From Gordonia liuliyuniae (GTDB taxonomy: Bacteria; Actinomycetota; Actinomycetes; Mycobacteriales; Mycobacteriaceae): 64,000 nucleotides of DNA. Numbering within the stretch: the first letter of the stretch is position 1; the number at the start of each line of letters is the position of its first letter. Of this stretch, positions 39,513 through 48,464 are shown piece after piece. The DNA is taken from NCBI RefSeq assembly GCF_021739025.1, contig NZ_JAKKOT010000006.1, forward strand, positions 124,001-188,000. The letters run 5' to 3'. The notes under the pieces were generated by a model. That model did no database searches. It was given only the letters and a program-made list of their open reading frames with translations, and had not been told where the DNA came from. Both the position numbers and the translations under genes were made by a program.

Positions 39513-39714
39513 CGTGTCCTCCCCTGCGTTCGCCGTTGCCGCGTACTTCTGGCGGATACGACGCTGCGGTGAGGCGGGGTCCCCGCCCGAGCGCACCTGG
39601 CGTTGGGGAAGTACGTCAGGGTCGATCGGGCCGAGGCCTCATCTCACCGCAGGTGTCGTCGTATCGTGTTCAGTTCGTCGAGCTCTTCGTTCTTCTCTAG
39701 GTGGTCCGGGTCGT

Positions 39715-40152
39715 CTAGAGGATTGAGTCCAGCGCCGCCGAGCCTGCGCTCGAGAACGCTTCCTCATGTGCCGCCTGGTACTCGCGCCACTTCTGCGCGT
39801 CCCAGATCTCGAGGTGGTCGTACGAGCCGATCACCACGCATTCCTTGGTGAGCGACGCATATCCGCGATGCTCACTCGAGAGACTCACTCGCCCCTGCCC
39901 GTCGAGTCGCTGTTCGTCGGCGCCTGCGAAGAAGTACCGGAGGAACGCTCGCGCTTCTGGATCGTTGCGCGAGGCCGCCACGGCCTTGTCCGCGATGGAG
40001 TCGAACTCTTCGGCTCGATACACCGACAGGCTGTGATCCTGGCTTCTCGTGACCATGACCCCTCCTGACAGTGCGTCCCGAAACTTCGCGGGCAATGTGA
40101 GTCGCCCTTTGTCATCGAGTTTGGGTGTGTACGTGCCGACGAAACGAGCCAT
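39715..40152 (-). CDS. mraZ: MraZ, transcriptional regulator of the division cluster
   Basis: 145 residues with two SpoVT-AbrB swapped-hairpin half-domains, marked by [14 protein letters not shown] (about residues 12-25) and [14 protein letters not shown] (about 83-96). MraZ forms a ring-shaped multimer that binds GTGG-type direct repeats upstream of its own gene and controls the dcw operon. Such boxes are present 64-87 bp before the start. About 200 bp separate it from rsmH. Confidence 0.95.
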   Translation of the reverse strand: MARFVGTYTPKLDDKGRLTLPAKFRDALSGGVMVTRSQDHSLSVYRAEEFDSIADKAVAASRNDPEARAFLRYFFAGADEQRLDGQGRVSLSSEHRGYASLTKECVVIGSYDHLEIWDAQKWREYQAAHEEAFSSAGSAALDSIL

Positions 40153-40215
40153 GTCGGTACCTCCTCACCCTGTCCCGAACTTGGCGGTTCCGGTATCCGC
40201 CTCGCTCAGTGATGC

Positions 40216-40239
40216 CCACACTACCCCACTTTGCACCAC
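40216..40239 (-). promoter_or_regulatory. MraZ operator: three GTGG boxes at 10-bp spacing
   Basis: On the minus strand GTGG(T/G) occurs with its last base at 40216, 40226 and 40236, giving GTGGtgcaaaGTGGggtagt followed by GTGGgcatca. This is the repeat-plus-spacer pattern reported for MraZ sites. Further GTGG words lie upstream at 40243, 40257, 40265, 40268 and 40271 with irregular spacing. The mraZ promoter is expected near here. Confidence 0.75.
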
Positions 40240-40409
40240 TTTCCACCCCTCGCACCCCACTCTCCCACCACCACGACATAAAAGCCCAGGTCATGGCAAT
40301 TGCACCTGCGGGATTCTCAGACTTTTCTGTTGCGCCATCCGCGTGTCGCGCGTTTCCAACGGGGCTAGAAGCTAGTGAAGTGCCTGGTGAGACAGCACTA
40401 GACCCCGCG

Positions 40410-40470
40410 GTGGGTCAAAGTGGGGAGACCGGGTGGGGAAAGGTGGGGAACGCGGGGTGGAACGGGGTGG
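40410..40470 (+). promoter_or_regulatory. Second, oppositely oriented array of six GTGG boxes
   Basis: GTGG starts at 40410, 40420, 40433, 40443, 40457 and 40467 on the plus strand: three pairs, each pair spaced exactly 10 bp, with 13-14 bp between pairs. It lies about 260-320 bp upstream of mraZ and points away from it, just before a terminator. Besides the two GTGG arrays and this terminator, the gene-free 40153-40581 stretch shows nothing else. Confidence 0.6.
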
Positions 40471-40482
40471 GCAGACGAAAAG

Positions 40483-40521
40483 ATCGGGGCCGCACCCTCG
40501 TAAGAAAGGTGCGACCCCGAT
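40483..40521. terminator. Hairpin terminator after the DUF3040 gene
   Basis: ATCGGGG-c-CGCACC pairs with GGTGCG-a-CCCCGAT (13 base pairs, one mismatch) around an 11-base loop. It lies 61 bp downstream of the DUF3040 stop and would also insulate the mraZ promoter region. Confidence 0.75.
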
Positions 40522-40581
40522 CTCGGGTCGTGCTATCGCGTTGTGACGGTCAGGTCCTGTCTACCGGTGATCGTCGGTCCA

Positions 40582-40992
40582 TTAGTGATCGTCTTGGTCG
40601 AATCGTCGCTGGAAGCGCGACTCCATACGTTCACTGAACGACGACTTTCCGCCGTTGTGCGGCTTCGATCCGCCGCGGCCCTCGGACCGCCCGCCCGCAT
40701 CGGGTGCGCCGTGGTGTTTCGGAGCGAGCAGCCCGAAGGCAGCCGCACCGAACATGACGAGGAATCCGATGAAGCTCAGAATCTTGAGCCCGCCGATGTC
40801 GAAGTCGATCATCAGTCCGCCGACCAACATGGCGAGCCCGATGAGGAACCCGAGCGAGGCGATCAGACGACGTCGCGCTGTCGGACGACCTACGCGCTGC
40901 TTAGTGACGCTCGAGGCGAACTTCGGATCCTCGGCGTACAGCGCGCTTTCAATTTCATCGAGCATCCGCTGCTCGTGCTCGGAAAGCGGCAC
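40582..40992 (-). CDS. DUF3040 membrane protein
   Basis: 136 residues from the GTG at 40992, giving the family start (M)PLSEHEQRMLDEIE and placing GGGAGG at a proper distance; an ATG one codon upstream is too close to it. Two membrane helices (about residues 43-62 and 66-86) are followed by a Gly/Arg/Lys/His-rich tail. Homologue of Rv2169c, always near the dcw cluster in mycobacteria; function unknown. Confidence 0.9.
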   Translation of the reverse strand: MPLSEHEQRMLDEIESALYAEDPKFASSVTKQRVGRPTARRRLIASLGFLIGLAMLVGGLMIDFDIGGLKILSFIGFLVMFGAAAFGLLAPKHHGAPDAGGRSEGRGGSKPHNGGKSSFSERMESRFQRRFDQDDH

Positions 40993-41046
40993 CATCCCTC
41001 CCTCGCTGGTCGTCCGGGCGTCATCTTGTCAATGCCCAGTTAAGTC

Positions 41047-41547
41047 TCATGATACGAGCAGATCGGCCGAACGACCACCTTCCCTGGCTGACGCACGGCG
41101 TCGATGCCCGATCTTCCCCTGTTCATACGCCAACAGCGTGGCATCTGCCACATCGAGGAACTCCATCGCACGTCGCTCCACACGTGCACAGAGCGTCGAG
41201 TCCACCGACCGAATGAGTCCGGCTTCCACCTTTGCGCGCATGCCCGACAGCCCGCCGAAGTACTCGGCGAGATCGTGCGCTTCGGGAGCCACCGCGCGGA
41301 TGCGGCTCCATGCGTCCCGCGCGTCACGGCGGCGACGAACGGGCCCCGGGGGTTCGTGCACGGCGAGCACGGCGCCCGCTGCCCGGATCGCCGCCAGATA
41401 GAACACGCGGAAACGCTCGGCTCCGTCGTCGTCGATCGCGGCTGCGTCGTCGAACAACGCTTCGGCGCGTTCGAGGAGTTCCCGGCTGCGCATGACGACA
41501 CGCTCGTCGACGATCTGCTTCGACTGTGACCGCACGGTCTGTGCCAT
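41047..41547 (-). CDS. SAV_6107-type HEPN domain protein
   Basis: 166 residues, nearly all helical, with the pattern of the SAV_6107-type HEPN family (RSRELLERAEALFDDAAAI; FRVFYLAAIRAAGAVLAVHE; YFGGLSGMRAKVEAGLI). A strong AGGAGG site precedes the ATG. Other HEPN proteins are RNases or toxins using an Rx4-6H motif; no such motif is evident here and no antitoxin-like partner is adjacent, so an RNase role is not supported. Divergent from the acetyltransferase gene. Confidence 0.8.
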   Translation of the reverse strand: MAQTVRSQSKQIVDERVVMRSRELLERAEALFDDAAAIDDDGAERFRVFYLAAIRAAGAVLAVHEPPGPVRRRRDARDAWSRIRAVAPEAHDLAEYFGGLSGMRAKVEAGLIRSVDSTLCARVERRAMEFLDVADATLLAYEQGKIGHRRRASAREGGRSADLLVS

Positions 41548-41720
41548 CTCGCCTCCTCACCCACTTCAGATCGGCCCGTCTCGGGCCCGGTTGAGTAGAG
41601 ACTCCCACGAGGGTCTGACAATTCCCGCGCGCTAATGTCTTCGCGAAGGATTCTCACCCACTCGCGGTGCGAGATCGTTTCGACCAGCCATGCCGACCAG
41701 ACAGGGGAGGGTGCACGCGG

Positions 41721-42428
41721 ATGACAGCGCCGCCTCAGGCATCACCGTCCCCGTTCCAGATCGTCGCCCTCGACGCCGCCGACGCCGACCTGTGGCTCGC
41801 CCCCGCGGTGCACACCTATGTGACCGCGATGAATTACCCACGCAGTACCGAGCAACATCGGGCGCCGCTGTGGCGCGACCACTTCGCGCGTCCCGGCTGG
41901 TTCGCAGTCGGCGCCGTCACGCGAGTCTCGGCCGTTGACGCGCTCCGACCCGCGGTGAGCCGCCTGCGCGTGGATGGCCTTCTCGGCTTCGAACGGGAGA
42001 TCCTGGTGGGTGTCGCGTACGGCTATCGCGGCGCGCGCGACCAATGGTGGAACCAGCAGTTACGTTCGGGTCTGCGCCGCACCGGCCGGACCGGCGACGA
42101 GATCACCGCGATCACCGCGGACTACTTCGAACTCACCGAGTTGCACGTCCACCCGATCGCACAGGGCCGCGGCGTCGGTGAACGCCTGCTGACCGCGCTG
42201 CTCGCCGACCGACACGAGGCGACGGTTCTGCTGTCGACGCCGGAGGTCCCGTACGAGGAGAACCGCGCCTGGTCGCTGTACCGTCGGCTCGGATTCACCG
42301 ACATCCTGCGCCACTTCTCATTCGTCGGCGACCCGCGCCCGTTCGCATTTCTCGGTCGAGCGCTCCCGTTGTCCGGCCCCGCCGACCCGTGTCGCGACGC
42401 TGATCGACGCGACCCTCTGGCACGATGA
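41721..42428 (+). CDS. GNAT-family N-acetyltransferase
   Basis: 235 residues from the ATG at 41721, preceded by GGGGAGGG. The acetyl-CoA binding loop is AQGRGVGERLL (about residues 156-166), following beta-strand ELTELHVHPI; the end of the fold is ENRAWSLYRRLGFTDILRHF. Counterpart of Rv2170, which sits in the same place in mycobacteria and has been described as acting on isoniazid; the natural substrate here is unknown. Its stop is 4 bp before lppM, so the two are probably co-transcribed. Confidence 0.88.
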   Translation: MTAPPQASPSPFQIVALDAADADLWLAPAVHTYVTAMNYPRSTEQHRAPLWRDHFARPGWFAVGAVTRVSAVDALRPAVSRLRVDGLLGFEREILVGVAYGYRGARDQWWNQQLRSGLRRTGRTGDEITAITADYFELTELHVHPIAQGRGVGERLLTALLADRHEATVLLSTPEVPYEENRAWSLYRRLGFTDILRHFSFVGDPRPFAFLGRALPLSGPADPCRDADRRDPLAR

Positions 42429-42432
42429 CACC

Positions 42433-43266
42433 GTGAAGTCACTGCGCCGCATCCCGATACTCGCTGTCGTCGCACTGCTCGCGCTGGTGCCGCTGCTGTC
42501 GGGATGCCTGACCAAGTCGACGACGGTCGGCGATCAGTTCTCCGGCCGCGTCATCGTCGCCACCAGCCCGGACTCGGGTCCGACGACGCCGGCGTTCGAC
42601 ATTCCCGCCTCACTGAGCGGGCAGGTGTGGGCGGCCGACTTCCCGTCGGAGGACACCGCCCCGGCGCCGACCAAGACCTCGGGCGCCGAGCAGACCGACG
42701 AGGAGTCGGGCGAGGAGCAGACCGGGCCGACCGCGGAGGGTAAGACCGGAGCCCAGCTCTCGTTCGACCATCTGTCGACCGGCCAGTTCGGGCAGCTCGG
42801 CGCGATCATCGCGGGCGCGCTCCCCGATCCGACTGCAACGGTCGACATGAAGGTCACGCGCAGCGGAGACTTCGTGCGCCTGCGGGGTACGACCGCGCTC
42901 GCCGAACTCGACCCGAAGACGTCCTACATCGCAATCACCGTCGACTTCGCGGGACCGGTCGTCGCGACCAACGGTCAGCAGTCCGGCGACTCCACGGTCA
43001 CGTGGCTGCCCGAACCCGGCCAGGCGACGGAGTTCAACGCCGACGCCGAGTACGCCGACCCGGCGACCGCCGCCGTCCCCAGCTGGACGTGGTTCATGCT
43101 GCTGCTGTGCGCCGCCGTGATCGCCTTCATCGCCATCGCGGCCTACAAGAACAGAGACAACAGCCCGCGCCCCGGCCGCGTCCTCAAGTCCAAGCCGCTG
43201 CCCGCACCATTGCAGAAGGTGGCCGACAAGGTCTCGAAGGACGAGACCGATCCGGAGGAGCCCTAG
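42433..43266 (+). CDS. lppM: LppM-like lipoprotein with a C-terminal membrane anchor
   Basis: 277 residues from a GTG at 42433. Signal peptide with lipobox LLSGC (Cys about residue 25), the LppM beta domain with an inserted acidic Thr/Glu linker (about 75-105), one membrane helix near residues 218-238 (WTWFMLLLCAAVIAFIAIAA) and a basic cytoplasmic tail. LppM (Rv2171) in M. tuberculosis affects host phagosome handling and may bind PIM-type lipids. The position next to metF is conserved. Confidence 0.88.
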   Translation: MKSLRRIPILAVVALLALVPLLSGCLTKSTTVGDQFSGRVIVATSPDSGPTTPAFDIPASLSGQVWAADFPSEDTAPAPTKTSGAEQTDEESGEEQTGPTAEGKTGAQLSFDHLSTGQFGQLGAIIAGALPDPTATVDMKVTRSGDFVRLRGTTALAELDPKTSYIAITVDFAGPVVATNGQQSGDSTVTWLPEPGQATEFNADAEYADPATAAVPSWTWFMLLLCAAVIAFIAIAAYKNRDNSPRPGRVLKSKPLPAPLQKVADKVSKDETDPEEP

Positions 43267-43282
43267 AGAATGTCAGCGCGGA

Positions 43283-43304
43283 GCGTTCACACCGGGGTGA
43301 ACGC
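43283..43304. terminator. Hairpin between convergent lppM and metF
   Basis: GCGTTCAC and GTGAACGC form a perfect 8-bp stem with a 6-base loop. It covers the metF stop codon and begins 17 bp after the lppM stop, so it could end both transcripts. Confidence 0.6.
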
Positions 43305-44255
43305 GCCTCGGGTGTCGACGCCGATCCGGTCGAGCACCTCGCTGGTGGCCTTGGCGAAGTTGAGGCTGCAGAAGTGCAGGCATGGCGCACCCTCGGCGAT
43401 CAGCCGTTCCGACGTCTCGGTGCATAGGTCGATGCCGACGGCCCGGACGGCTTCCCGATTCTCGTCCGGCCCGGCGCCCGCCGCGCGGGCCAGTCGCTCC
43501 TCGACGTCGGCGGGGATCCGGCTGCCCGACAGTTCGGTCATACGGCGCGCGCCTGCGAGTGATGTGATCGGCATGAGGCCCGGAATGATCGGCTTGGCGC
43601 CCTGCTCGGGGTCTGCGGCGACGACGCGGTCGCGCAGACGCAGATAGTCCTCCACGTCGAAGAAGACCTGTGTCACCGAGTACTCGGCCCCGGCCCGGAG
43701 CTTTCGGACGAGATTCTCGGTGTCGGCGTCCAGGTCGGGTGCCCGGTGGTGCCCTTCGGGGAACGATGCGACGCCGGTGTGGAACTCACCGAGACCACCG
43801 ATCAGGTCGACGAGCTCTGACGCGTACTCGACGCCGTCGGGGTGCGCGGTCCAGTCACCGAGCGGGTCGCCGGGCGGGTCGCCGCGCAGCGCAAGGAGAT
43901 TGACGATTCCCTTGTCCGCGTAGGCGCCGACCAAGGCGCGCAGTTCGTCGACGCTGTGGTTGACGGCGGTCAGATGGGCGATGGTCAGCAACGTGGTCTC
44001 AGTGGCCAGTTCGCCAGCGATGCGGACGGTGCGGTCGCGGGTCGAACCGCCCGCGCCGTAGGTCATCGAGACGAACGCCGGGTTCATGCGCTCGAAGATC
44101 CGCACGGCACGCCACAGCCGGGCTTCGGCGTCGGCGTCCCGGGGCGGAAAGAACTCGACGGAGAAGGGCACCGGTCCGCTGTGGTCCGCTGCGATCGCTT
44201 CGACGACCGATTGGCCGCCCGCGCGCGCGGGGACAGACGTAGTTGCTTCACTCAC
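43287..44255 (-). CDS. metF: 5,10-methylenetetrahydrofolate reductase
   Basis: 322 residues from the GTG at 44255 (VSEATTSVPARAGGQ); a longer frame to 44315 adds arginine-rich residues without conservation. FAD-dependent TIM-barrel enzyme giving 5-methyl-THF for methionine synthesis. Signatures: FSVEFFPPRD, VSMTYGAGGSTRDRT, HLTAVNHSVDEL, LLALRGDPPG and TQVFFDVEDYLR. Divergent from the prenyl synthase gene, as Rv2172c is from idsA2. Confidence 0.95.
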   Translation of the reverse strand: MSEATTSVPARAGGQSVVEAIAADHSGPVPFSVEFFPPRDADAEARLWRAVRIFERMNPAFVSMTYGAGGSTRDRTVRIAGELATETTLLTIAHLTAVNHSVDELRALVGAYADKGIVNLLALRGDPPGDPLGDWTAHPDGVEYASELVDLIGGLGEFHTGVASFPEGHHRAPDLDADTENLVRKLRAGAEYSVTQVFFDVEDYLRLRDRVVAADPEQGAKPIIPGLMPITSLAGARRMTELSGSRIPADVEERLARAAGAGPDENREAVRAVGIDLCTETSERLIAEGAPCLHFCSLNFAKATSEVLDRIGVDTRGAFTPV

Positions 44256-44370
44256 GCCCCGATCATACGGATGCGTCCACGTCGGTCCTCCTGACCGCCA
44301 CCGCCGACGTCGCACCGCACGCGGCAGCCGTGAGAGCAGTCACGCGATAGCACCCCGGTAGGCTGACCGC

Positions 44371-45477
44371 GTGCTGAATCTGACCGATGTGCCCGCCGCA
44401 GTGGACGCGGTCCTCGACGAGTTCTTCCAGGCCACGGGGCCGATCCTGGAATCGATCTATCCGACCGTCGGTGACGGCGGCCGCGCCCTGCGTGACTTCG
44501 TGATGACCGGAGGCAAGCGCATCCGGCCGATGTTCGTCTACGCCGGACGACACTGCGCCGGAGATAAAATCACGGTGAGCGAAACTCCGGAGTCGGTCGC
44601 TGAGACGCTGCGGGTGTGCGCGGCGATCGAGCTGATCCAGGCGTGCGCGCTGGTGCACGACGACATCCTCGACAGGTCGGACACACGGCGCGGCAATCCG
44701 ACCGTGCATCGCCGTTTCGAGGCGATGCACCGCGCTCGGGGCTGGGACCGGGACGCCGCGCACTACGGCGACTCCGCGGCCATTCTGATCGGCGATCTGG
44801 CGTTGGCGTGGGCGGACGACCTGTTCCATGGAGTGCTGCCCGTCGGCGACACCGCGCAGCGCGAGCCGCCGCGTCCGACGCCGTTCGCGGCGTCCGCCGT
44901 CTGGTCGCAGATGCGGACCGAGGTTCTCGCAGGCCAGTTCCTCGACATCACGAACGAGGCGTCGGGCGACGAGTCGTCGACGGCCGCCGAGCGCGTCATG
45001 GCCTACAAGACGGCCGCGTACACGGTGGCGCGGCCGCTGGAACTCGGTGCGACGCTCGGCGGCGCCGACGAGACGCTGCGCCGTGAGCTCCACGGGATCG
45101 GCATCGACCTCGGCATCGCATTCCAGCTGCGCGACGACCTTCTCGGGGTGTTCGGCGACCCGGAACAGACCGGCAAACCGTCCGGTGACGACCTGGTCGC
45201 GGGTAAGCGGACCGCGCTCCTGGCCGTCGCCCTGCAGCGTGCCGACGGCGACGCTGCGGCCGTCCTTCGGGCGAGCATCGGGCGCGCCCTCGACGAAGCG
45301 GAGCTCGCCGCGGCACGCGGCGTTCTCGTCGATTCCGGCGCGGTCGCCGAGACGGAGCGCCAGATCACCGAGCGGCGCGACGCGGGATTGGCGCGGATCG
45401 AGGGGCTCGACTGTGCCGAGTCGGCGCGCGCCGACCTGCGCGCGCTCGCGCAGCGCATCACGGTCCGGAGCCGGTGA
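44371..45477 (+). CDS. idsA2: Polyprenyl (geranylgeranyl-type) diphosphate synthase
   Basis: 368 residues from a GTG at 44371. Head-to-tail prenyltransferase with the first aspartate-rich motif DDILD (Asp97, Asp98, Asp101) and the second DDLLGVFGD (Asp255, Asp256). It corresponds by position to idsA2 (Rv2173), but here it is directly followed, with overlapping stop and start, by phytoene desaturase, so it very likely supplies geranylgeranyl diphosphate for carotenoids (CrtE role). Chain length cannot be fixed from sequence. Confidence 0.92.
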   Translation: MLNLTDVPAAVDAVLDEFFQATGPILESIYPTVGDGGRALRDFVMTGGKRIRPMFVYAGRHCAGDKITVSETPESVAETLRVCAAIELIQACALVHDDILDRSDTRRGNPTVHRRFEAMHRARGWDRDAAHYGDSAAILIGDLALAWADDLFHGVLPVGDTAQREPPRPTPFAASAVWSQMRTEVLAGQFLDITNEASGDESSTAAERVMAYKTAAYTVARPLELGATLGGADETLRRELHGIGIDLGIAFQLRDDLLGVFGDPEQTGKPSGDDLVAGKRTALLAVALQRADGDAAAVLRASIGRALDEAELAAARGVLVDSGAVAETERQITERRDAGLARIEGLDCAESARADLRALAQRITVRSR

Positions 45478-46994
45478 TGCGCTCACGCGCTCCCCGCGTG
45501 GCCGTGATCGGTGCAGGGCTCTCCGGTCTCGCCGCCGCGGCGCACCTGCGCGCGACCGGGGCGGACGTCACCGTATTCGAGGCGTCGGGCTCCCCCGGCG
45601 GACTCGTTCGCACCGAGACCGTCGGCGGCCACCGATTCGACACCGGAGCCACCGTGCTCACCATGCCGTCACTGTTGGTCGATGTGCTGGGGGCTCTCGG
45701 CGTCGGCGGGGACGAAGCGCATAGACGTCTCGCGCTGGCGCCGGTGGACCCCGGTTATGTCATGAACTACGCGGACGGCTCGTCGCTGTCGATCCCCCAC
45801 GAGGCGGCCGAGATCCCGGCCGCGGTCGCATCGGTGTTCGGCGTGCAGGCGGGCGACGGCGTCGCCGACCTCCTGCGATGGCTTCGCCGCGTCTACGACG
45901 CCGAGTTCGACACGTTCATCGATCGCAACTACGACGGCCTCGCCGACTTGACCGATGCGCGCACGCGGCGGGCCGCAGCCCGCCTCGTCGGCCTGCGCAC
46001 CCTCGGCGGGCTCGGCGGCGCCGTCGCGCGACATGTCACCGACGAGCGGCTGCAGCGCGCGTTCACCTTTCAAGCCCTGTACGCGGGCGTCCCGCCGCAT
46101 CGGGCGCGGGCGATCTACGCGATCATCGCCGACATGGATATCGGCCGCGGCGTCTCGGCGCCCGAGGGCGGCATGGGCCGAGTCGGACGAGTCCTCGCCG
46201 ATGCGCTCGTGGACAGCGGGGTCGACATCGTCTACCGAACCCCGATCACGTCGATCAGGCGCAACGCCCACGGCCGGGTCACGGCGGTCGGGACCGATGA
46301 CGACGTCGTGGAGGTCGACGCGGTCGTCGCGACGCTCGAGCGCGACGGCGTCGCCCGACTCATCGGGGAACACCCGAGGCGACGACTCCGCTACTCCCCC
46401 AGCGCGCTCGTCGTGCACGGCGTGCTGCCCGATGCGACGACATCGACCTGGCGCTCCGGGCACCACACCGTCGATTTCGGCTCGGCCTGGTCGCAGACGT
46501 TCGCCGAGATCACCGCGCGTCGCGGACGGCTCATGTCCGACGGGTCGTTCCTGATCACCCGCAGCGCGGTGAGCGACCCGTCGACGTTCGTCACCGACGG
46601 ACTGGAGTCGGTGTCGGTCCTGGCTCCGGCGCCGAACCTCCAGTCGGCCGGACTCGACTGGGATCGGATCGCCGGACCGTACACCGACGAGGTCCTGGGC
46701 ACGCTCGCATCGCGCGGATACACCGGGATCGACGGGATGCACGTGCTGCGCGTCGACCACCCGAAGACGTGGGCGCGTGCCGGGCTACCCGCAGGCACAC
46801 CGTTCTCGGTAGCGCACACCGCGTCGCAGACCGGACCGCTGCGGACGGCGAATGTGTGGCCTACGAGCGGGAACCTCGTCCTGGCCGGCAGCGCGACGGT
46901 GCCCGGCGTCGGCATCCCGCCGGTGCTGGTGTCCGGCGGTCTGGCGGCCGCCCGAGTCACCGATCTGCTGCGCGGCCCAGGTGGTGGACGGTAG
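45474..46994 (+). CDS. crtI: Phytoene desaturase / CrtI-family FAD oxidoreductase
   Basis: 506 residues from a GTG at 45474 (or the next codon, ATG), overlapping the prenyl synthase stop. N-terminal FAD-binding Rossmann motif VAVIGAGLSGLAAAAHL with the acidic VFEASGSPGGLVRT, and the C-terminal block GVGIPPVLVSGGLAAARV typical of CrtI. Introduces double bonds into phytoene to give lycopene-type products. Membrane-associated in the family. Not found next to idsA2 in M. tuberculosis. Confidence 0.9.
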   Translation: MMRSRAPRVAVIGAGLSGLAAAAHLRATGADVTVFEASGSPGGLVRTETVGGHRFDTGATVLTMPSLLVDVLGALGVGGDEAHRRLALAPVDPGYVMNYADGSSLSIPHEAAEIPAAVASVFGVQAGDGVADLLRWLRRVYDAEFDTFIDRNYDGLADLTDARTRRAAARLVGLRTLGGLGGAVARHVTDERLQRAFTFQALYAGVPPHRARAIYAIIADMDIGRGVSAPEGGMGRVGRVLADALVDSGVDIVYRTPITSIRRNAHGRVTAVGTDDDVVEVDAVVATLERDGVARLIGEHPRRRLRYSPSALVVHGVLPDATTSTWRSGHHTVDFGSAWSQTFAEITARRGRLMSDGSFLITRSAVSDPSTFVTDGLESVSVLAPAPNLQSAGLDWDRIAGPYTDEVLGTLASRGYTGIDGMHVLRVDHPKTWARAGLPAGTPFSVAHTASQTGPLRTANVWPTSGNLVLAGSATVPGVGIPPVLVSGGLAAARVTDLLRGPGGGR

Positions 46995-48464
46995 ATGTCG
47001 TCTGTGAGCGATCTCCTCCGTCGATACCCGGACTCGGCCCTCGGCTTGCTCGGCTCGGTCGCCGTCACCGTCGGGACCTACGGGCTGGCGGACATCCCGC
47101 GGAACGACGCGACGCTCGCGGACCTGGGCCTGGCGCCGATGGCGTACGGCCACGGCAAGACGTTGTCGGGCATCGTGTTCTGGCTGGGCGTCACCCTGAT
47201 GGTGATGGCGTGGGTCAGGATCGGGCGCGACCGCGAGGCGATGAGCCTGCGCGCGACATCCGCAACGGTCCTCGTCTGGGCGGCTCCGCTGGTGTTCGCG
47301 ATCCCGGTCTTCAGCCGCGACGTGTACGCCTACCTCGGACAGGCCGCGGTCCTCGCGGATGGTTTCGATCCCTACAACGACGGCCCGGCGCACGTGCCCG
47401 GTCCGATCCTCGACTCGATGGCGCAGATCTGGGCGCCGACGACGTCGCCGTACAGTCCGGCGTTCATGCTGCTGGCGCGCGGGGTCGTCGCGGTGACCGG
47501 AGAGAACGTGTTCGCCGGCGTGATGGCGTTCCGGATCGTGCTTCTCCCAGGTCTGCTGTTGGCGTTGTGGGCGGTGCCGCGGATCGCCGCGCACTTCGGT
47601 GCGAGCCGTCGGTCGGGGCTCTGGCTCGCCCTGTTGAATCCGCTGCTGTTGATCCATCTGGTCGGTGGCCCGCACGGCGAGATGCTGTTGATGGGCGTCC
47701 TCGCCGCCGGGGCCGCTCTCGTGTTGAGCGGGCGGCACGCGGCGGGGCTGGTCGTACTGGGGCTCGCGGTGTCGTTGAAGGTGACGGCGGGCGTGGTGGT
47801 GCCGTTCGTCGTCTGGATCTGGCTGGATCATCTCCGTCGCGAGCGGACAGTCACCGCGCGTGATCGGATCGGTGTCTTCGCGGCGACGGCGGCGATTCCG
47901 GCGGCGGTGTTCGCTGCGTTCACGCTCGCTCTCGGTCTCGGCTTCGGCTGGTTGAACGGTCTCGCGTTCGCCAACCGGATCATCAACCCGTTCACCCTGC
48001 CCACGCTGGCCGCCCACCTGGTCGCCTGGATCGCGTCCCCGTTCCACGCCTGGAACCTCCACGAGGTGTTGGGGGTCACTCGGACGGTCGGTTCGGTCGT
48101 GATGGGCGTGCTGCTCGTCTATCTCTGGTGGCGCGGACGACGCGACGAGCGGACGGCGATGGCGTTCATGTGCTGGGCGGTGTTCGCCGTGCTGGTGTTG
48201 GAGCCGTCCACGCTGCCCTGGTATTACACGTGGGTCACTGTTCTCGTGGTCGCGTTCACGCTGCCGATGTGGGCACGCCAGGTGGTCGTCGTGGCGAGCG
48301 TCGTCCTGCTGATCGTGTTCCAGCCCGACGACTCGATCCTGTTCTACAAGCCGTTCGAATCCCTTCTGGCTGTGGCGCTCGGGGTCCTCGCCGCGGTGTC
48401 TCTGCGCCGCCGAGACCCGTTGCGGTTGAATCGGTTCGGCGCCGTCCTGCGCGGCCATGGGTGA
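46995..48464 (+). CDS. mptA: MptA-type alpha-(1->6)-mannosyltransferase
   Basis: 489-residue polytopic glycosyltransferase (GT-C fold) with about 11-13 hydrophobic segments. The first external loop has the catalytic-type SRDVYAYLGQ region (about residues 107-116) and DPYNDGPAH, shared with MptA/MptB. It uses polyprenyl-phosphate-mannose on the periplasmic face to extend the lipomannan/LAM alpha-(1->6) mannan backbone. Position after idsA2 and before the Rv2175c/pknL pair equals Rv2174. Starts directly after the crtI stop; its own stop is inside a 15-bp repeat. Confidence 0.9.
   Translation: MSSVSDLLRRYPDSALGLLGSVAVTVGTYGLADIPRNDATLADLGLAPMAYGHGKTLSGIVFWLGVTLMVMAWVRIGRDREAMSLRATSATVLVWAAPLVFAIPVFSRDVYAYLGQAAVLADGFDPYNDGPAHVPGPILDSMAQIWAPTTSPYSPAFMLLARGVVAVTGENVFAGVMAFRIVLLPGLLLALWAVPRIAAHFGASRRSGLWLALLNPLLLIHLVGGPHGEMLLMGVLAAGAALVLSGRHAAGLVVLGLAVSLKVTAGVVVPFVVWIWLDHLRRERTVTARDRIGVFAATAAIPAAVFAAFTLALGLGFGWLNGLAFANRIINPFTLPTLAAHLVAWIASPFHAWNLHEVLGVTRTVGSVVMGVLLVYLWWRGRRDERTAMAFMCWAVFAVLVLEPSTLPWYYTWVTVLVVAFTLPMWARQVVVVASVVLLIVFQPDDSILFYKPFESLLAVALGVLAAVSLRRRDPLRLNRFGAVLRGHG

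Noticed and set aside
41047-41547. HEPN toxin of a toxin-antitoxin pair
   Set aside because: No Rx4-6H catalytic motif is apparent and no nucleotidyltransferase or small antitoxin gene is adjacent.
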